A stretch of DNA of 33,909 nucleotides from Bremia lactucae (Eukaryota; Oomycota; Peronosporomycetes; Peronosporales; Peronosporaceae): positions 5,875,034-5,908,942 of the forward strand of contig NC_090610.1 of NCBI RefSeq assembly GCF_004359215.1, written 5' to 3'. This document shows, piece by piece, positions 9,231-20,358 of the stretch. Made by a program: the position numbers and the translations under genes. The notes beneath the pieces are model-generated. The model searched no databases and had not been told where the DNA came from. It saw only the letters and a program-made list of their open reading frames with translations. How positions within the stretch are numbered: the first letter of the stretch is position 1; each line of letters begins with the position of its first letter.

Positions 9231-9893
9231 TGACCCATTATATAGGCTCAACTCCCGCCGCATATGAAGACGCACCGTCTTTTACGTGAGTCGTCTAAAA
9301 CGGTATGTTGATCCAAAAGAGATCACATACCCCCATCCGTCTAAGGAAACGCCGATCGTGTGTCGACGTCGATCAGGTGGGGGTGACGAGGAAGGTGAAA
9401 GACTTCCCTCCGACAATCTCCTCCCACCATGATAGGGACTTGGAGAGCGACGGGTATCGCGCGCTTAACGCGGATCTCTCAGCATCAGCTTCTCCAAAAG
9501 GTCCAGCCGAATTTTCAGCCTTTCGTAGCCCTGGCGATCCTTCAATCGAACATCGTTCAATTCCGAAGTCAGTCGCGAAACTTGACTTTTCACATCCCCG
9601 ATCCGAGTTCAGCAGCGCTCAGCGCCTGCGATTGAAAAGGAGCAGGATAGGCTACCGGCGAAACAGCCGCTCCAATTGAGCCTTGCCTGTATTAGTGGAT
9701 GCTGCTGAGAACCAACGCTTCCTTGTTGGAAGGTTGCTTGCCCAGCTCTATCCGAAGCATAAGCTTCCGATCCTTGTCCAGTAGCGAGGATGTCCAAATA
9801 GTTTTGACTTGTGGAACCGGTCGACGACCTGGAAGTAGACGTGCCGGGACTGGTGTCTGGCTATGAAAAGGAGTACCAGTTGTAGGAGTATCT
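9231..9893 (+). pseudogene. Chromovirus (gypsy) integrase end and chromodomain, copy 1
   Basis: The 3' end of a plus-strand gypsy pol. Near 9240-9330 it carries the C-terminal integrase motif VFYVSRLKRY, then a disordered linker with PHPSKETPIV. Next is a decayed chromodomain at 9710-9893 reading NQRFLVGRLLAQ, ILVQ, stop, RGCPNSFDLW. Chromodomains on integrases steer insertion to marked chromatin. The region is closely similar to 28630-29060 (+) and, inverted, to 33630-33833. Stops make it non-functional. Confidence 0.75.
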
Positions 9894-10779
9894 TGGTGAG
9901 AAGAAGCAGGGGATACAGTACCGCCCATGATTTTTTCCACACGCAAGCGAGCAAAGTTGATTCGCTGCCACCGTTGTTTCGCCAGATCGCTATGCGGCTC
10001 AAATTGGCGCAGATATTTTGCTTCGTAATGGTCGGTTGCTTTATTAGAAAGCAACACGACCAGGATCGGAAAACACGACCAAGTAATTTCTCCTAAGCCT
10101 TCCATGAGATGTAGATGCCAGAATATTTATGTGCGTCTATGGTAGCGCGCTATACAAGCAATGCACCATCCTAACGATGCCATTCGGATGGAGGTAGCAT
10201 CGGTGGTATGCCACCAGTTTCATAGCCGCGTCCGATACGGCTAAACTATGACACGTTCACAAGCCGTCGGTGGAGCTTTGAGCTCAGGTTCTGCTCCGTC
10301 AGACTTTTCGTTGTGGATTGATAGTCTAAACGACAGTTACCGAGTGTATATCCATTTGAGAAGCAGCTTTTTATGAACAGCGTTAGCTAGCACAGACGAT
10401 GAGACAGTTGCTTTGTTGACGATAGGCAAGTTGGCATTCGCAACTTAGGGCGTATCAACGTAAGGAGCAATGGGTGAAGTCTGGATGGGCAATATAGCGC
10501 CATCATCCTTCCTCTTTAGCTCACTGTGCTCATCCCTACTATGAGGTGATGGCAGCGGTGTCAACTCATTGTAGTCAGTAATGAGCAAAGGATCAAAATC
10601 CTCACTGCGCAACTGGGAATAATTATTAAGTTCAGTTTACAACGCGACAGTAGCACCAGCAGCTGCCGGCGTTGTGACTGATGCACTAGGCGACGGCGGT
10701 GTTTTATCGCGGCACGTGCGCTTCGTGCCAGGTTCTTTGAGTATCTTCGCAGACGACCCATCGCCCCATTAGGTGGCAT
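9692..10779 (-). pseudogene. Antisense ORF of the chromovirus, copy 1
   Basis: Convergent with the pol frame, this runs from ATG 10779 (MPPNGAMG, then after a shift SSAKILKEPGTKRT) down to a 137-residue open segment (10105-9692). That segment contains VVLLSNKATDHYEAKYLRQF, KQRWQRINFARLRV and MGGTVSPASSH. Its last part lies antisense to the chromodomain. Homologous sequence with the same order is at 33099-33909, and part of it at 29244-28676. Copy 1 keeps about 430 bp (10100-10545) that copy 3 lacks. No known domain: the first part is Pro/Ser/Thr-rich, the second has a short conserved block. It is broken by stops and shifts here. Confidence 0.55.
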
Positions 10780-10936
10780 GTCAAGCGCCGTGTGATGTCA
10801 CCTGGTAGGTGCACACACTGGTCGCTAAAAAAGTTGGTGAGTGGACTAAAGTGACGCGACGTATGAAGCTCGCTGCCCCTCTTCCCTCGCCGTGACGATT
10901 TTACAAAATGTAATATTCTTTCTTTAAGACGTGGTG

Positions 10937-11240
10937 GTGTAACAGACCAAAGTGCACACCCGTTAAGTACACTTAACGGGGGAGTGAATTGCTTCATATG
11001 AAGTGAGATGACCTGCTACCAGGGTGAGGATCACATAGTGACCCACCCTTGTGTATGTGATGTACATAAGTACATTCAGAATGAAGGAGATGACGTCTAG
11101 CACCATCCGCGAGCAGGGGTATTCGGAGCAATACGCTCGCCACGTTGGATGCGCATCTACAGAGATGGCATCTATTCATGGACTAAAAAGTTTGGGATAC
11201 TTCTGCTTAATTTATATCTGTCTCAAACTACTTTCTAGGT
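10937..11240 (+). repeat. Chromovirus 3' LTR start with a strong palindrome (right end uncertain)
   Basis: A purine-rich tract ending at GTGGTGG is followed by TGTAACAGACC at 10937, matching the inverted start TGTAACGGGC of the copy ending at 32965. Just inside is a perfect palindrome, CCCGTTAAGT-AC-ACTTAACGGG (10959-10980). I cannot fix the right end; 11240 is only where similarity to anything recognisable stops. Confidence 0.5.
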
Positions 11241-11276
11241 AACAAGTGCGCACGTGAAGCCGGGTAACCGCTTTGA

Positions 11277-11414
<138 letters not shown>

Positions 11415-11415
11415 T

Positions 11416-11567
11416 GACGCAAACGTGCTTGATTAGGGATTCTTCAATGCTATACAGGCCTTGCAACACCAAAAGGTGATGAATAGCATTGACGAGTTAA
11501 TTGCGGCAATTCAAGCAGCATTTAAAGAGCTTAACAGGACTAAGTTGAACAAGGTGTTTCTTACATA
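11416..11567 (+). pseudogene. DDE transposase C-terminal remnant (IS630/Tc1-like)
   Basis: A short plus-strand frame reads GFFNAIQALQHQ, then SIDELIAAIQAAFKELNRTK and LNKVFLT, with one stop just before GFF and another at the end. From memory of the family, this pattern is the C-terminal part of IS630/Tc1-like transposases common in oomycetes. The catalytic DDE residues are upstream and not present. It is a scrap, not an active element. Confidence 0.5.
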
Positions 11568-12220
11568 ACGAGATCCTCAAATGCGGAGTCACCAGGAGCC
11601 CGCCTAACTGAAAATTTGATTGGCGGACAACATATCGCAAGAAGCTCATTATGAGCCTTTCCACGGACCTTTCACTAAAATTTTACCTAGGTTAAAAAAA
11701 ACATGCGCGAGTATTAATTATAACCAAGATAATTTCAGACGACGTCCGAGCTCCACCTTCAATATAATTCATAATGACCAATCAAATCGCAACAAAAGGA
11801 ATTATTTCAGCCAGTCAAAATACCTCAAACTTCGATGGGATGAGTGCGAAAAAAAAGAAAGATAGAAAAAATAATACATTATTAAAACATTCAATATTCT
11901 AAACGTGGCGACGCTTGTTCTTACGTACCAGTGGTGTGAGGTCGCTTTAGGCGCCACCAACTGCATGTGAGAGAAGTCGGTCAAACCTCTCCCTCGCTGT
12001 GCGTGAAGGTGTGTGCTTGTAGTGCGAGCCAGCTTTAAAGTGCCCGCCTACAGCACTTGAACAATACGACCTTGGCTCTTTGTCGACATAAAAGCTAGAA
12101 TGTGTGCTACGCGCTACTCACAATATTTTTGATATTGTTAATTTATATCTCAATGTTTTAGTATGGTGGGTAAACCTTTTAAATCAAAACCTTAAAAAGT
12201 GTATTGGGCGGAAAATCTCG
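11568..12220 (+). other. Upstream region of the RBR gene
   Basis: No coding sequence is recognised. The left part is AT-rich with A-runs; the right part (11900-12100) is more balanced and lies directly upstream of the RBR ligase, so it probably contains its promoter. A frame without ATG (12104 onward) runs into the RBR exon, so an upstream exon cannot be excluded. Confidence 0.4.
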
Positions 12221-13285
12221 ATGCTGCGCAGCTTCGTGCAAGGCTACAAGCGCCTGTTGGCCACATTCGTGGCACAGCATACGTGCCCAATCTGTCTGAA
12301 TAATGTACCTATCAATTCATCATGCGGAGTGGCGAGTGAAGTGAACGAGGTGCACACAAAACTCCGCTGTTGCCATCGCTTCTGCGCTGGTTAGAAGTGC
12401 TTACTTTTGGAAAATAAACTTTAACGGCGTAGTGACAAGTATACGTGGATTGCGTAGTGTGTATTCAAAGGTATATTGAGCTCAAATTAAAATATCGACA
12501 AGTTGAGGATGGTAAGCAGTGAAAGGCTCAGTGAACGTGTCCAAGGCTAACAAAAAAATGGTACAGATGAATTAATATGTCCAGTGTTAAATTGCAAGAA
12601 GAGTATTCAGAAAGCAGACTTGGAACGCATTATTGGCAAGATAAAAACAGCACAGTATAGAATAATCCTGAAGCGTAAGCGAGTACGTTGTACCGAATCC
12701 GTGACAACGAATAGGTATTAACATTCAAATCAATAGGCTGAAAAAAATCCCAGTGCACGGTGGTGTCCACGACCAAGCTGCGATGAGCTGATCATTTGTG
12801 AAAGCAAGGATAATTTTACATGCCCAAAATGTAACACCGTCGGCTGCTTTCGCTGTCGCGGATATTCGCATCGGTTCTGGTTTTGCCGCGGTGACGTGGA
12901 TAAGTCGTATTTAGCGTGGGAAGCGTCAGTGGGCAACCGCAAGGCAGTACGAGCGTGTCCGCACTGCCAAATGCGCATCTGGAAGAATGAAGGCTGTAAC
13001 CACATGACGTGTACTCAATGCCGCTACGAGTACTGCTGGGTTTGCGAAAGCACGTGGGATGCCAGTCATTATGCCTGCTATGATCTCCCATTCATTGGGG
13101 CCTCATCTGCGTGGGGTCAATGGTTACAGCGCACAGTGGGCTACGCGGGCATTATACTCATTGTCGTTGTGGTCGCAGCATTTGGCTTTTATGCATTTGT
13201 AGGCTGCTACGTCTTCCTCTTCTCACTAGTGCACTGTATTAAGCTCATCCAGCGAGCTGTAAACCCAAGTCTACAGACGGCGTAA
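12221..13285 (+). CDS. RBR-type (RING-IBR-RING) E3 ubiquitin ligase with C-terminal membrane segment, 4 exons
   Basis: A predicted E3 ligase that takes ubiquitin from an E2 onto its own cysteine and passes it to a substrate. Exons 12221-12389, 12458-12511, 12567-12682 and 12737-13285 give 888 nt, 295 residues. Introns are 68, 55 and 54 nt (GTTAGA, GTAAGC, GTACGT donors; CTAAC and TATTAAC branch-like sites), and phases agree. Splicing rebuilds RING1 (CPIC from residue 22, CCHRFCAVC). IBR follows (WCPRPSC, CPKCNTVGCFRC), then RING2 (ACPHCQMRIWKNEGCNHMTC, CWVC) with the expected catalytic Cys200. Residues about 246-282 are hydrophobic, one or two membrane spans, as in RNF19-like ligases, so it probably sits in an internal membrane. 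The start is the first in-frame ATG; an extra upstream exon is possible. It converges with the JmjC gene (120 bp between stops). Confidence 0.88.
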
Positions 13286-13405
13286 CAGCAATGCCTACGA
13301 CTACGAGGGTGAAGTTTATAGCAGATTGGTGGAATAGAAAAAGAAAACGAGAATACTTATAAACAATTCGTTGACTTCGTTAGCCTTGTGCTTTGACTTT
13401 TTTTC

Positions 13406-15895
13406 CTAAGCATTGTTGTACTTGCGGAAAATGTGCCCGGGCAATATCCACTGGTCCCAGTCTTTCTCGTACTTGAGGTAGTGCACGTAGCACGCGTTAG
13501 TACGAATGACCTTGAGCACAATAGCATTGTACAAATCGCCCTTGCTTCCCCAGCTTGCCATTACCGTCTCGTGCACCTCGGGGGTCTTCTTAAGCGCCAC
13601 TTTCTTGCCTTTTTTGCGCTGGTATAGACATGATACAGGCAAAAATTCGTCGTAAATGGACTCCCAGTCGGAGTAGTGGATCTGCACGAGAATCTTATCG
13701 AGCACCACCTGTAGCACCTCGGCCCGATTGCGCTTTTCAAAAACCTGAACACCAATAATGTCCCCAACTTTCAAGTTTAACGAGTCCCAATGAGTACTTG
13801 CCGCCGTTGCCTGTTCCTTGTGCTTGACAACTTTCTTGTGGGTCGCTGCAGTTTCAAGAATTTGCTTGGCTTCACCTGCTTCGTCGCCGTTAAGTGCGGC
13901 CACGGCCTTTGTCAAGGTAGACTCATGAGTCGAGTTTTTCTTCTTGTATAATTTGGCACTCGAATCAACACGCACCAGCAAGTGATCAATATCATCAAGA
14001 AGCTCCTTCCAGTCCCATGAATCCTCGGTAGGCAATACCTGCTCCAGCGATAATATACGACAAGCATGCCGTAACCCACGCAATGTGTCCAACTTGCGCA
14101 GTGTGCTCACTTGATCGCCAAGGACTTGATTATTCGCATGGTAAATGTCCTCTAACGCAGACATCACATCGTGTGCTGCATTCCAAAGAATCTCGGCATG
14201 GTTGATGGTAAGAGAATCCTGCGCCAAAAAAGACCGCAAAAAACCAGGGAGATTCCCAGAGTCTGCGTGGAAACTGTGATACGATAAGCACGCCGTGACA
14301 TTTTCACACGCGTGCATAGTGCCTTCAGGCAAGTACAGGATCTGGCCTGGCTTCACATCCACCCGCCAAGCAGGTATAAACGCAAGCTGCGGGATTTTAT
14401 CAAGATCCACATCGTGAAAATTCACCTTTTCGTGAACCGATTCAAGTTTAGCGGCCGCGCGATGTAGCATGGTAACGCGCTTGGTACCAAGGATCGGGGC
14501 GATGGTAATGTCTAAACCTCCCGGATCAAGATGCATTCGGCTTCTGGTGCACTTCTGGCCCATGAAAAGGTATTGTAAAGGGTTGTCACCACGCACAGCG
14601 TCGAGCCAATACGAGAGTAAATTGTCTCCAATCACAGACAGCATCTTGCTTTTGTAACACAGTAGCGGGCCAGCCTTCGGGTCGAGGGGAAATTGCCACT
14701 GATGCAGATAATATTTGGATTTGCCGTGCTCCCAGAAGTTCTTGACGTAGTAACTCAGTGGTAGATGCGTCTTAATAGGATTTCGCTCTTCATAGTTACG
14801 CTCAAGCACAGGCACCTTAACATCGTGGATACCATCCAAAAGTGCCACGGTATCCAGCGTTTCGTCAGCTTTAATCCAGCCGTCTGCAAACTTGAGCCAA
14901 CCAGTGTGACCCTCCAGTATAAATGGTTCGCCCGCATAGCGTTTTGCTTGTACCTTTTCCTTGGCTAAGCGATTATTCACGTGGATGACTTCGACTCGTT
15001 TGTAGTACAAGTTTTCCCATTGAGTCGGCACCGTGTAAGTTGGATTAGTTGCTTGAATCTTAGCATCCTCTGAATCGAAGATGGTTTCTTCAGACAATGC
15101 TGTTCGAAGCGGGGGAGCAGCAATATCTTCAATGCATGTTTCGCTACTTGTTTCGACCCTTGGTCGCTTACTTGTCGAGCTCTCCTCCGCTGTCGACGAC
15201 TTTTCTAACGAGTGCTTTCGAAGTGTTTCTGGCTGATTAGAGAGAATTGGCGTTTCTTTCTCTTCAGAGGCAGCAATTGAATACTTTTTTGTCTTTGCTT
15301 TTCCGTCAGGGGCCGTATCCGTAAGAGGCACTTCCACTTCACATCCAACAGCTTCTACAGCAGGTTTTGGGATGGTGCCGCCAAAAAACGGAGGATTCAA
15401 GGGCAATGGCTGCCCTGTCAACACTGCAATTAAAAAAGATTAACGCTTTTGGCAAAAAATGTTACTACTTGCAGCACACGAACCTCCTACAATGCTCCCC
15501 TTAAAGTACTCAAGCGCTTTGCAATTCGCTTTCAACATGTCTAGCATCCCCTGGATCGCCCCTGCAGCATTTATCGTTCTACTCAAGCAAGTACAAATTG
15601 CTGTTACTACCACTTTTCCATCCAAGCAGCCGGGAAATGTATGACGAACTTTTCTTCTACCAATTGAGCGCGCAAATTAATCGATTTTTGACTCAGATCG
15701 GGATATCCCGCAAGGCCTTCGCTCACCTGGTAACAAAGCAGCGTCAGTATACAAGACTTGCTATTCGACCCCATACGAATCCTGCACCTGTAAGATAACG
15801 CGATCAATCTGGCTAATCTCGAGAGGTGCAGAAGTTGCTAGAACATTATCATCTAACTCAACATGTTGCTCAAAATGCTTCGCCGCCGTCTCCAT
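13406..15895 (-). CDS. JmjC-domain oxygenase with C-terminal Tudor-like modules, 4 exons
   Basis: A predicted Fe(II)/2-oxoglutarate hydroxylase or demethylase of the nucleus. The main exon 15423-13406 encodes 672 residues: a disordered Ser/Lys-rich N-terminus with a basic SKRPR patch; a JmjC domain at main-exon residues about 225-390 with iron ligands His298-Leu-Asp300 (MHLDPGG) and His371 (LPEGTMHACEN), and the cosubstrate-lysine segment ILGTKRVTML; a helical linker; and two Tudor/agenet-like repeats (about 550-600 and 618-665, VGDIIGVQVFEKRNRAEVLQ and DLYNAIVLKVIRTNACYVHY). Upstream exons 15895-15788, 15726-15661 and 15550-15469 join in phase to give 757 residues. The 45-nt intron next to the main exon creates an ATG across its junction. 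The intron between exons 2 and 3 is the least certain. The substrate is unknown; JMJD6-like hydroxylases are the closest fold by eye. Confidence 0.85.
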
Positions 15896-15984
15896 GGTCT
15901 TACAATTTGATTTGCGCTATTTAGATAAGGTGTACACCACACATTTTATGTTCTATACGTAAGCCACAAGTCAATTGCGGGATA
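15896..15984. promoter_or_regulatory. Shared 89-bp head-to-head promoter region
   Basis: The start codons of the JmjC gene (15895, minus) and the PWWP-JAMM gene (15985, plus) are only 89 bp apart. The core promoters and both 5' UTRs must therefore lie here or extend into the opposite gene. The region is AT-rich, without an obvious TATA box. Joint regulation of the two genes is an inference. Confidence 0.7.
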
Positions 15985-18900
15985 ATGGTAGCTCCAGGCT
16001 CTAGGAAGCCGTTGGCTTCTCGGCTAGACGCTGCGTCTCGGGAAAGACTAAATGCGCGATATGAAGCGCTAACGCACGTAGAAGAAAAATTTCGCAATTT
16101 TGATATAGTCTGGGCCAAGGTACAAGGGTTTCCGTGGTGGCCAGGCGTGCTCTTCCTCTCGTGGGATGTGGTGCGGCAGGCTGGAATTCGAACCGATCCA
16201 AAGATCGTGGCATCACTAAAAGTTCCACCTCCTCGGAAATTTCCGATTATTGGTGCAGCATCAGGAAAGGAGAAGGTTGCGTTTCGCGTTAAGCGCCATT
16301 GCCTTATTATGTTTTTGGACAAGTTTAACTTCTCGCTCTTGGAGCTCGATCCGAGCAATGTGGCGAGCTATACGGCACACTATCATTTGTACGAACAAGC
16401 AGTGTTAAATAGCAAGAACAGTAAATACGCCAAAAAGAAAGCCGAGTTTCGACGCGCGCTAGTCAAAGCTACGCAATTGTTGCACATGGTGTGAGCTTTC
16501 TTGCTAATTAACATTTTAGCAGAAGGTACTAAAAAATTGCTGTTGCAGGGAAATGAGTATACGACGGATGATTTAGAATTGTTAAAGAAATCAGGCGAAG
16601 CAGACAAGAAGCGGCGCAAAAACGGAGATGTTTTGTTGACTGAAGAGCAAAAGCACCCATCGTCGGAGAAAGCTCGGTACGATCAGGATGCGGCAAGAAG
16701 TGCTGTTTTTAATTCGGCAAAAGAAAAACAGGCCACTAAAGTGGTAGATTTGGGTAGAATATCACCAAACAAGACAATAAAATCGACAATAACCACTAGA
16801 AAAGAAAATGTAGCAGAAATGATTAGCGTGGAGGCAGAAGAGATTGAGGGTGTCGATTTTCAGTTAATCGAGCCTGAACAAAATGTGGAGACGAAAGACT
16901 TTCAACTGCAGGATCAAAAGCCGTGTGCAGTCGAAGTTGAAAGACATGCTGATATTGTATCGCGGTCGCCATCTCCGATTGATCTGACAAGTGCTCTCGA
17001 GAGTGGGGAGAAGGCATTGCCCACAAAAAGCATAAAACTTGTTAAAACATCGTCGAGACTTCAAAAGAAGAAGATTGACATCGATGCTTCTATTGCTAAT
17101 GTAATGATTAATTCCGCGACACATGTTTCATTAGAGGAAGAGGATTCTATGTCGAACGAATTGAGCAAGGACAAGAATAGACAGATATCTAACAAAAACC
17201 GAAGTATCATGAAGGATGAAGAGATTGAAAGTGTCGTTATGACGCCATTATCTAGTATTTGGACAACAGGGTTTTCTAGTGATTTTTTGGCCGGTTCTGA
17301 AGTACAAATGCAGCTAAAGTACAAGCAAGACTTCGTATGGGATGACGAGGTGTTTACAGATGAACCTAGCATAGCTGATAGGGAGAAAGCTGCAGCTGAA
17401 CGACAACAGGAGAAGGAAAAGTCAGCTGCTTACATTAAAACAGGACGCGACCGCTCTCTAGGAAAACGCCAGTCGCGATCTGTACAACAATCCCAAATTC
17501 GTCAAAATTTGATGACGGGGAATTTGGATCCACATACAATGGTGCAATGCGCTACATACCGTCCTAGAGATTATGTTGAGGATCTAAACAGTCGCAGTCG
17601 TGGAGGAGCAGTACTAAGCTCGCCTTTTCAAGTTGTAATTCACCCGGATGCTGTGTTTGTGGCCGACCTTCATGCCCACCTTGCTACTTGCGAAGTTATA
17701 GGCTTCTTAGGGGGTAAATGGGATGAATCATCGAAGACATTATACATTCAGGCAGCATTCCCATGTCGCTCGCTCGAAATTGAAGGGGACGATGGATCGA
17801 CAGATGTCGAAATGGATCCGGGCAGTGAAATTGAATTGCGAACTATCATTGAGAATGCACATTTAGAAGTCGTTGGCTGGTATCATTCGCATCCGGCTTT
17901 TGCACCGGATCCCTCGATTCGAGACATCGAAAATCAAACAAGTTATCAACAACTTTTTCAGCGACCATACGCCAGCAAAGACGAGGACAGTGCAAGCAAA
18001 CCTTTGGAGCCTTTTGTTGGACTGATTGTTGGAACATACGACACTCGACGGAGTTCGCCCGTAAGCCTCTTTCGCTACTTTCACACTCGAGGCGAAAAGG
18101 TCAGCGGAGGCGCTCGTCGTGAAATCTATATGCCGTATGAATTTATTCCGGCTCGCCGCCACTTTCGAACCGTACTCAAAGACGAGCAGCGCGAGAGAAG
18201 ACAGTTATATCCAATGTATTGCTCTGTATTAAAGCACTTCCAACTAGAGCTGTCAGCTACTAAACTTCAGCCACCTACAGATATAAAGGCATTGCCTGAA
18301 CAGATAAAAACAGTGGGATCATCGCCATTCTTAGTAAATGCACATCGACCTGTCAGAAAGCGAAAGCAGAGCTCTGATACAGCAGGGGGGCATTTCGTGA
18401 AAAAGGCAAAAGCCAGGCGTCCTACTCTCTCCTCTTCTGCAGTAAAGTCACGTACCTTTTTAACGAGCAGGGATTTGAACCAGCATCATCCAGCAGCAGA
18501 CGAAGGGATACTCACTGCTAAATCAGAGGCCAAGATTGTCAATAAAAGCACGAATTTGAGCATTGAAGAAATACATTGTGATGTTAGTTGCCCCGGTACC
18601 GATAAAATAAAAGTGGAAATTGTTAGCTCAGATTGTGCACAAGACATCAGCATACATACAGAAACTGCTAGAATTGATCCAAATCAAGCCGATTTACAAG
18701 AATCAAAAAAATTTGCAGATAATTTGACATTCCAAGCTGGTACTGCATTGAAGAATGTGTGCAATAAACGAATTCAGATTCTAAAGGAAAGCTCAAATGG
18801 GAGCGGGGGCAACGAGTATTGTCAGAAGAATGCTAATTTGGCGCAGTGTAAAACGCTGTCTCAAAGTATAACATCGCGGGCTGGTAGTGACGTGAAACAT

Positions 18901-20160
18901 GCAGCGATTAAACCCAACGCTATGGCTGGTCTGACGCCGATTCATCGCAGTGTGCTTCAGCATTTGCCAGCTACATCGTCAGGAGTCAAATCAAGGTCTT
19001 TATCACCAATATGCAACGCTGTGTACAGCCGCAAAAGGTTTCGAAAACCTTTAAAAACAACCAAAAACAGGAATCGGTCGTATTCGCCAAATTGTGACGG
19101 GCCGCCCCTAAGTCGATCTTTTAATCCATTAAATATTGCAAGCTGGTCTTTTTATGGAGGATCAAAACCGCAGAAACCGAAAATGTCAAGCGGATGGAAT
19201 ATTAATAAGGTTACACTAGATTCCACCTGTTCTGGTCTTGCACAATCGGACAATGTCTGTTTAGAGGGTGCACAATGTACTTTTACGGAAGGGAAAAATG
19301 GCATCAGCGTCAATAGTTCAGCCTCTACCAAAGGCTTAGTAGATAATATTACCGCATGCCCAAGGACAAGGGAGAACGATGACAACATCGTTCAAGAAGT
19401 CCAAAGAGCTTTGACTATCTTGGTGGAGCAGGTGTTGGGTAGGAATGTTATATCCGATGCTACTCCTGCGGTTGCGCGTACACATATAAAAACCTTTATG
19501 CCTAAGATGCCAATGAATCGGGTCTCCTCTGTCGAGCCTAAACTCGCTTTGAATACTCAGAAAATGGCAACGGATGAGGGTGAACGGAAACGTAATGCAG
19601 GGCTACAAGCTTATCCGCTGCTCTGTGGAAGTAACCGGGAGCGTGAAGACATTCAGACGTCCTTAGAAAGGATGATTGGTCATCTCTCAATGTTAAAATG
19701 TTTTAAAGTGTTAGTGCTTCATGAAGCCGAAAATAAGGTTGCAAGACCGAAACGTGAGTCGAAGCATATTGATGTGGATTTTGAAATCGGACAGGATAAT
19801 TCTCATTTAGCACAAAAACACTTGACAGCGCTGCGAACGAAATATGGGCGTGGTGTGAGCGCATGTACCGAGCAAGTAATTACATTGGTGAAATACTACC
19901 GAAATTTTGAGCGCCGCACTGAATTGAACGAGATTTGGAAGTCCCGTATTACTAAATGGAAAAAAATTGAAATTTCGCTCTCGGAGTACGTTCGATTCTT
20001 AAATATTTCTGCTGCTCTTCGTCAAGACTTCATCAAGGTGCGAACTTGCATATTCGAATTTTAATCGACCGCGTAAACAGTGTGTCCTGTGAATTATTTG
20101 CAGGATCTTATATCGTATCTGCGTGAATCATGGGCGGCGACGAAAGCCCGGAAGATATGA
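15985..20160 (+). CDS. PWWP-MPN/JAMM protein, predicted nuclear deubiquitinase, 3 exons
   Basis: Exons 15985-16488, 16549-20037 and 20104-20160 give 1349 residues. The introns (60 and 66 nt) are phase 0 with CAG acceptors, the first with a TACTAAA-like branch site. The N-terminal PWWP domain (about 37-135) has the signature FPWWPGVLF at 49-57 and would bind methylated nucleosomes. A long charged linker follows. The MPN domain (about 525-685) has a complete JAMM zinc-peptidase set: Glu550 (CEVIGFLGG), His614 and His616 (HSHPAFAPDPS) and Asp627, so catalysis is expected. The HSHPxFxPxPS form resembles MYSM1 and MPND. The C-terminus is a Lys/Ser-rich disordered part ending in a helical segment of about 150 residues. 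By analogy it may remove ubiquitin from a histone; the substrate is not shown. It diverges from the JmjC gene and converges with the TFIIS-N gene. Confidence 0.9.
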
Positions 20161-20358
20161 TTCCCGAGCGACAGAGTACTACTGTTGAAAATGGCTCAAT
20201 TCTTTGTACAATAATTATGTCGCTTTGACGGATGTAACATACAAATCCAATTACAAATAAGCTTTCTCTTGGAATTTTGATTTGACTCAGCTAAAAACTA
20301 TTATTTGGTGATGATCACACAGGTACCCAAGACAAAGCCACGTCTACTAGGTATTCAG

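Noticed and set aside
9305..9679. Plus-strand 124-residue ORF as an independent gene
   Set aside because: It is the degenerate linker between the integrase end and chromodomain of the chromovirus, read in a shifted frame.
12390..12736. Stops between RING1 and RING2, considered as evidence for an RBR pseudogene
   Set aside because: All stops fall in, or are avoided by removing, three well-formed introns with consistent phase.
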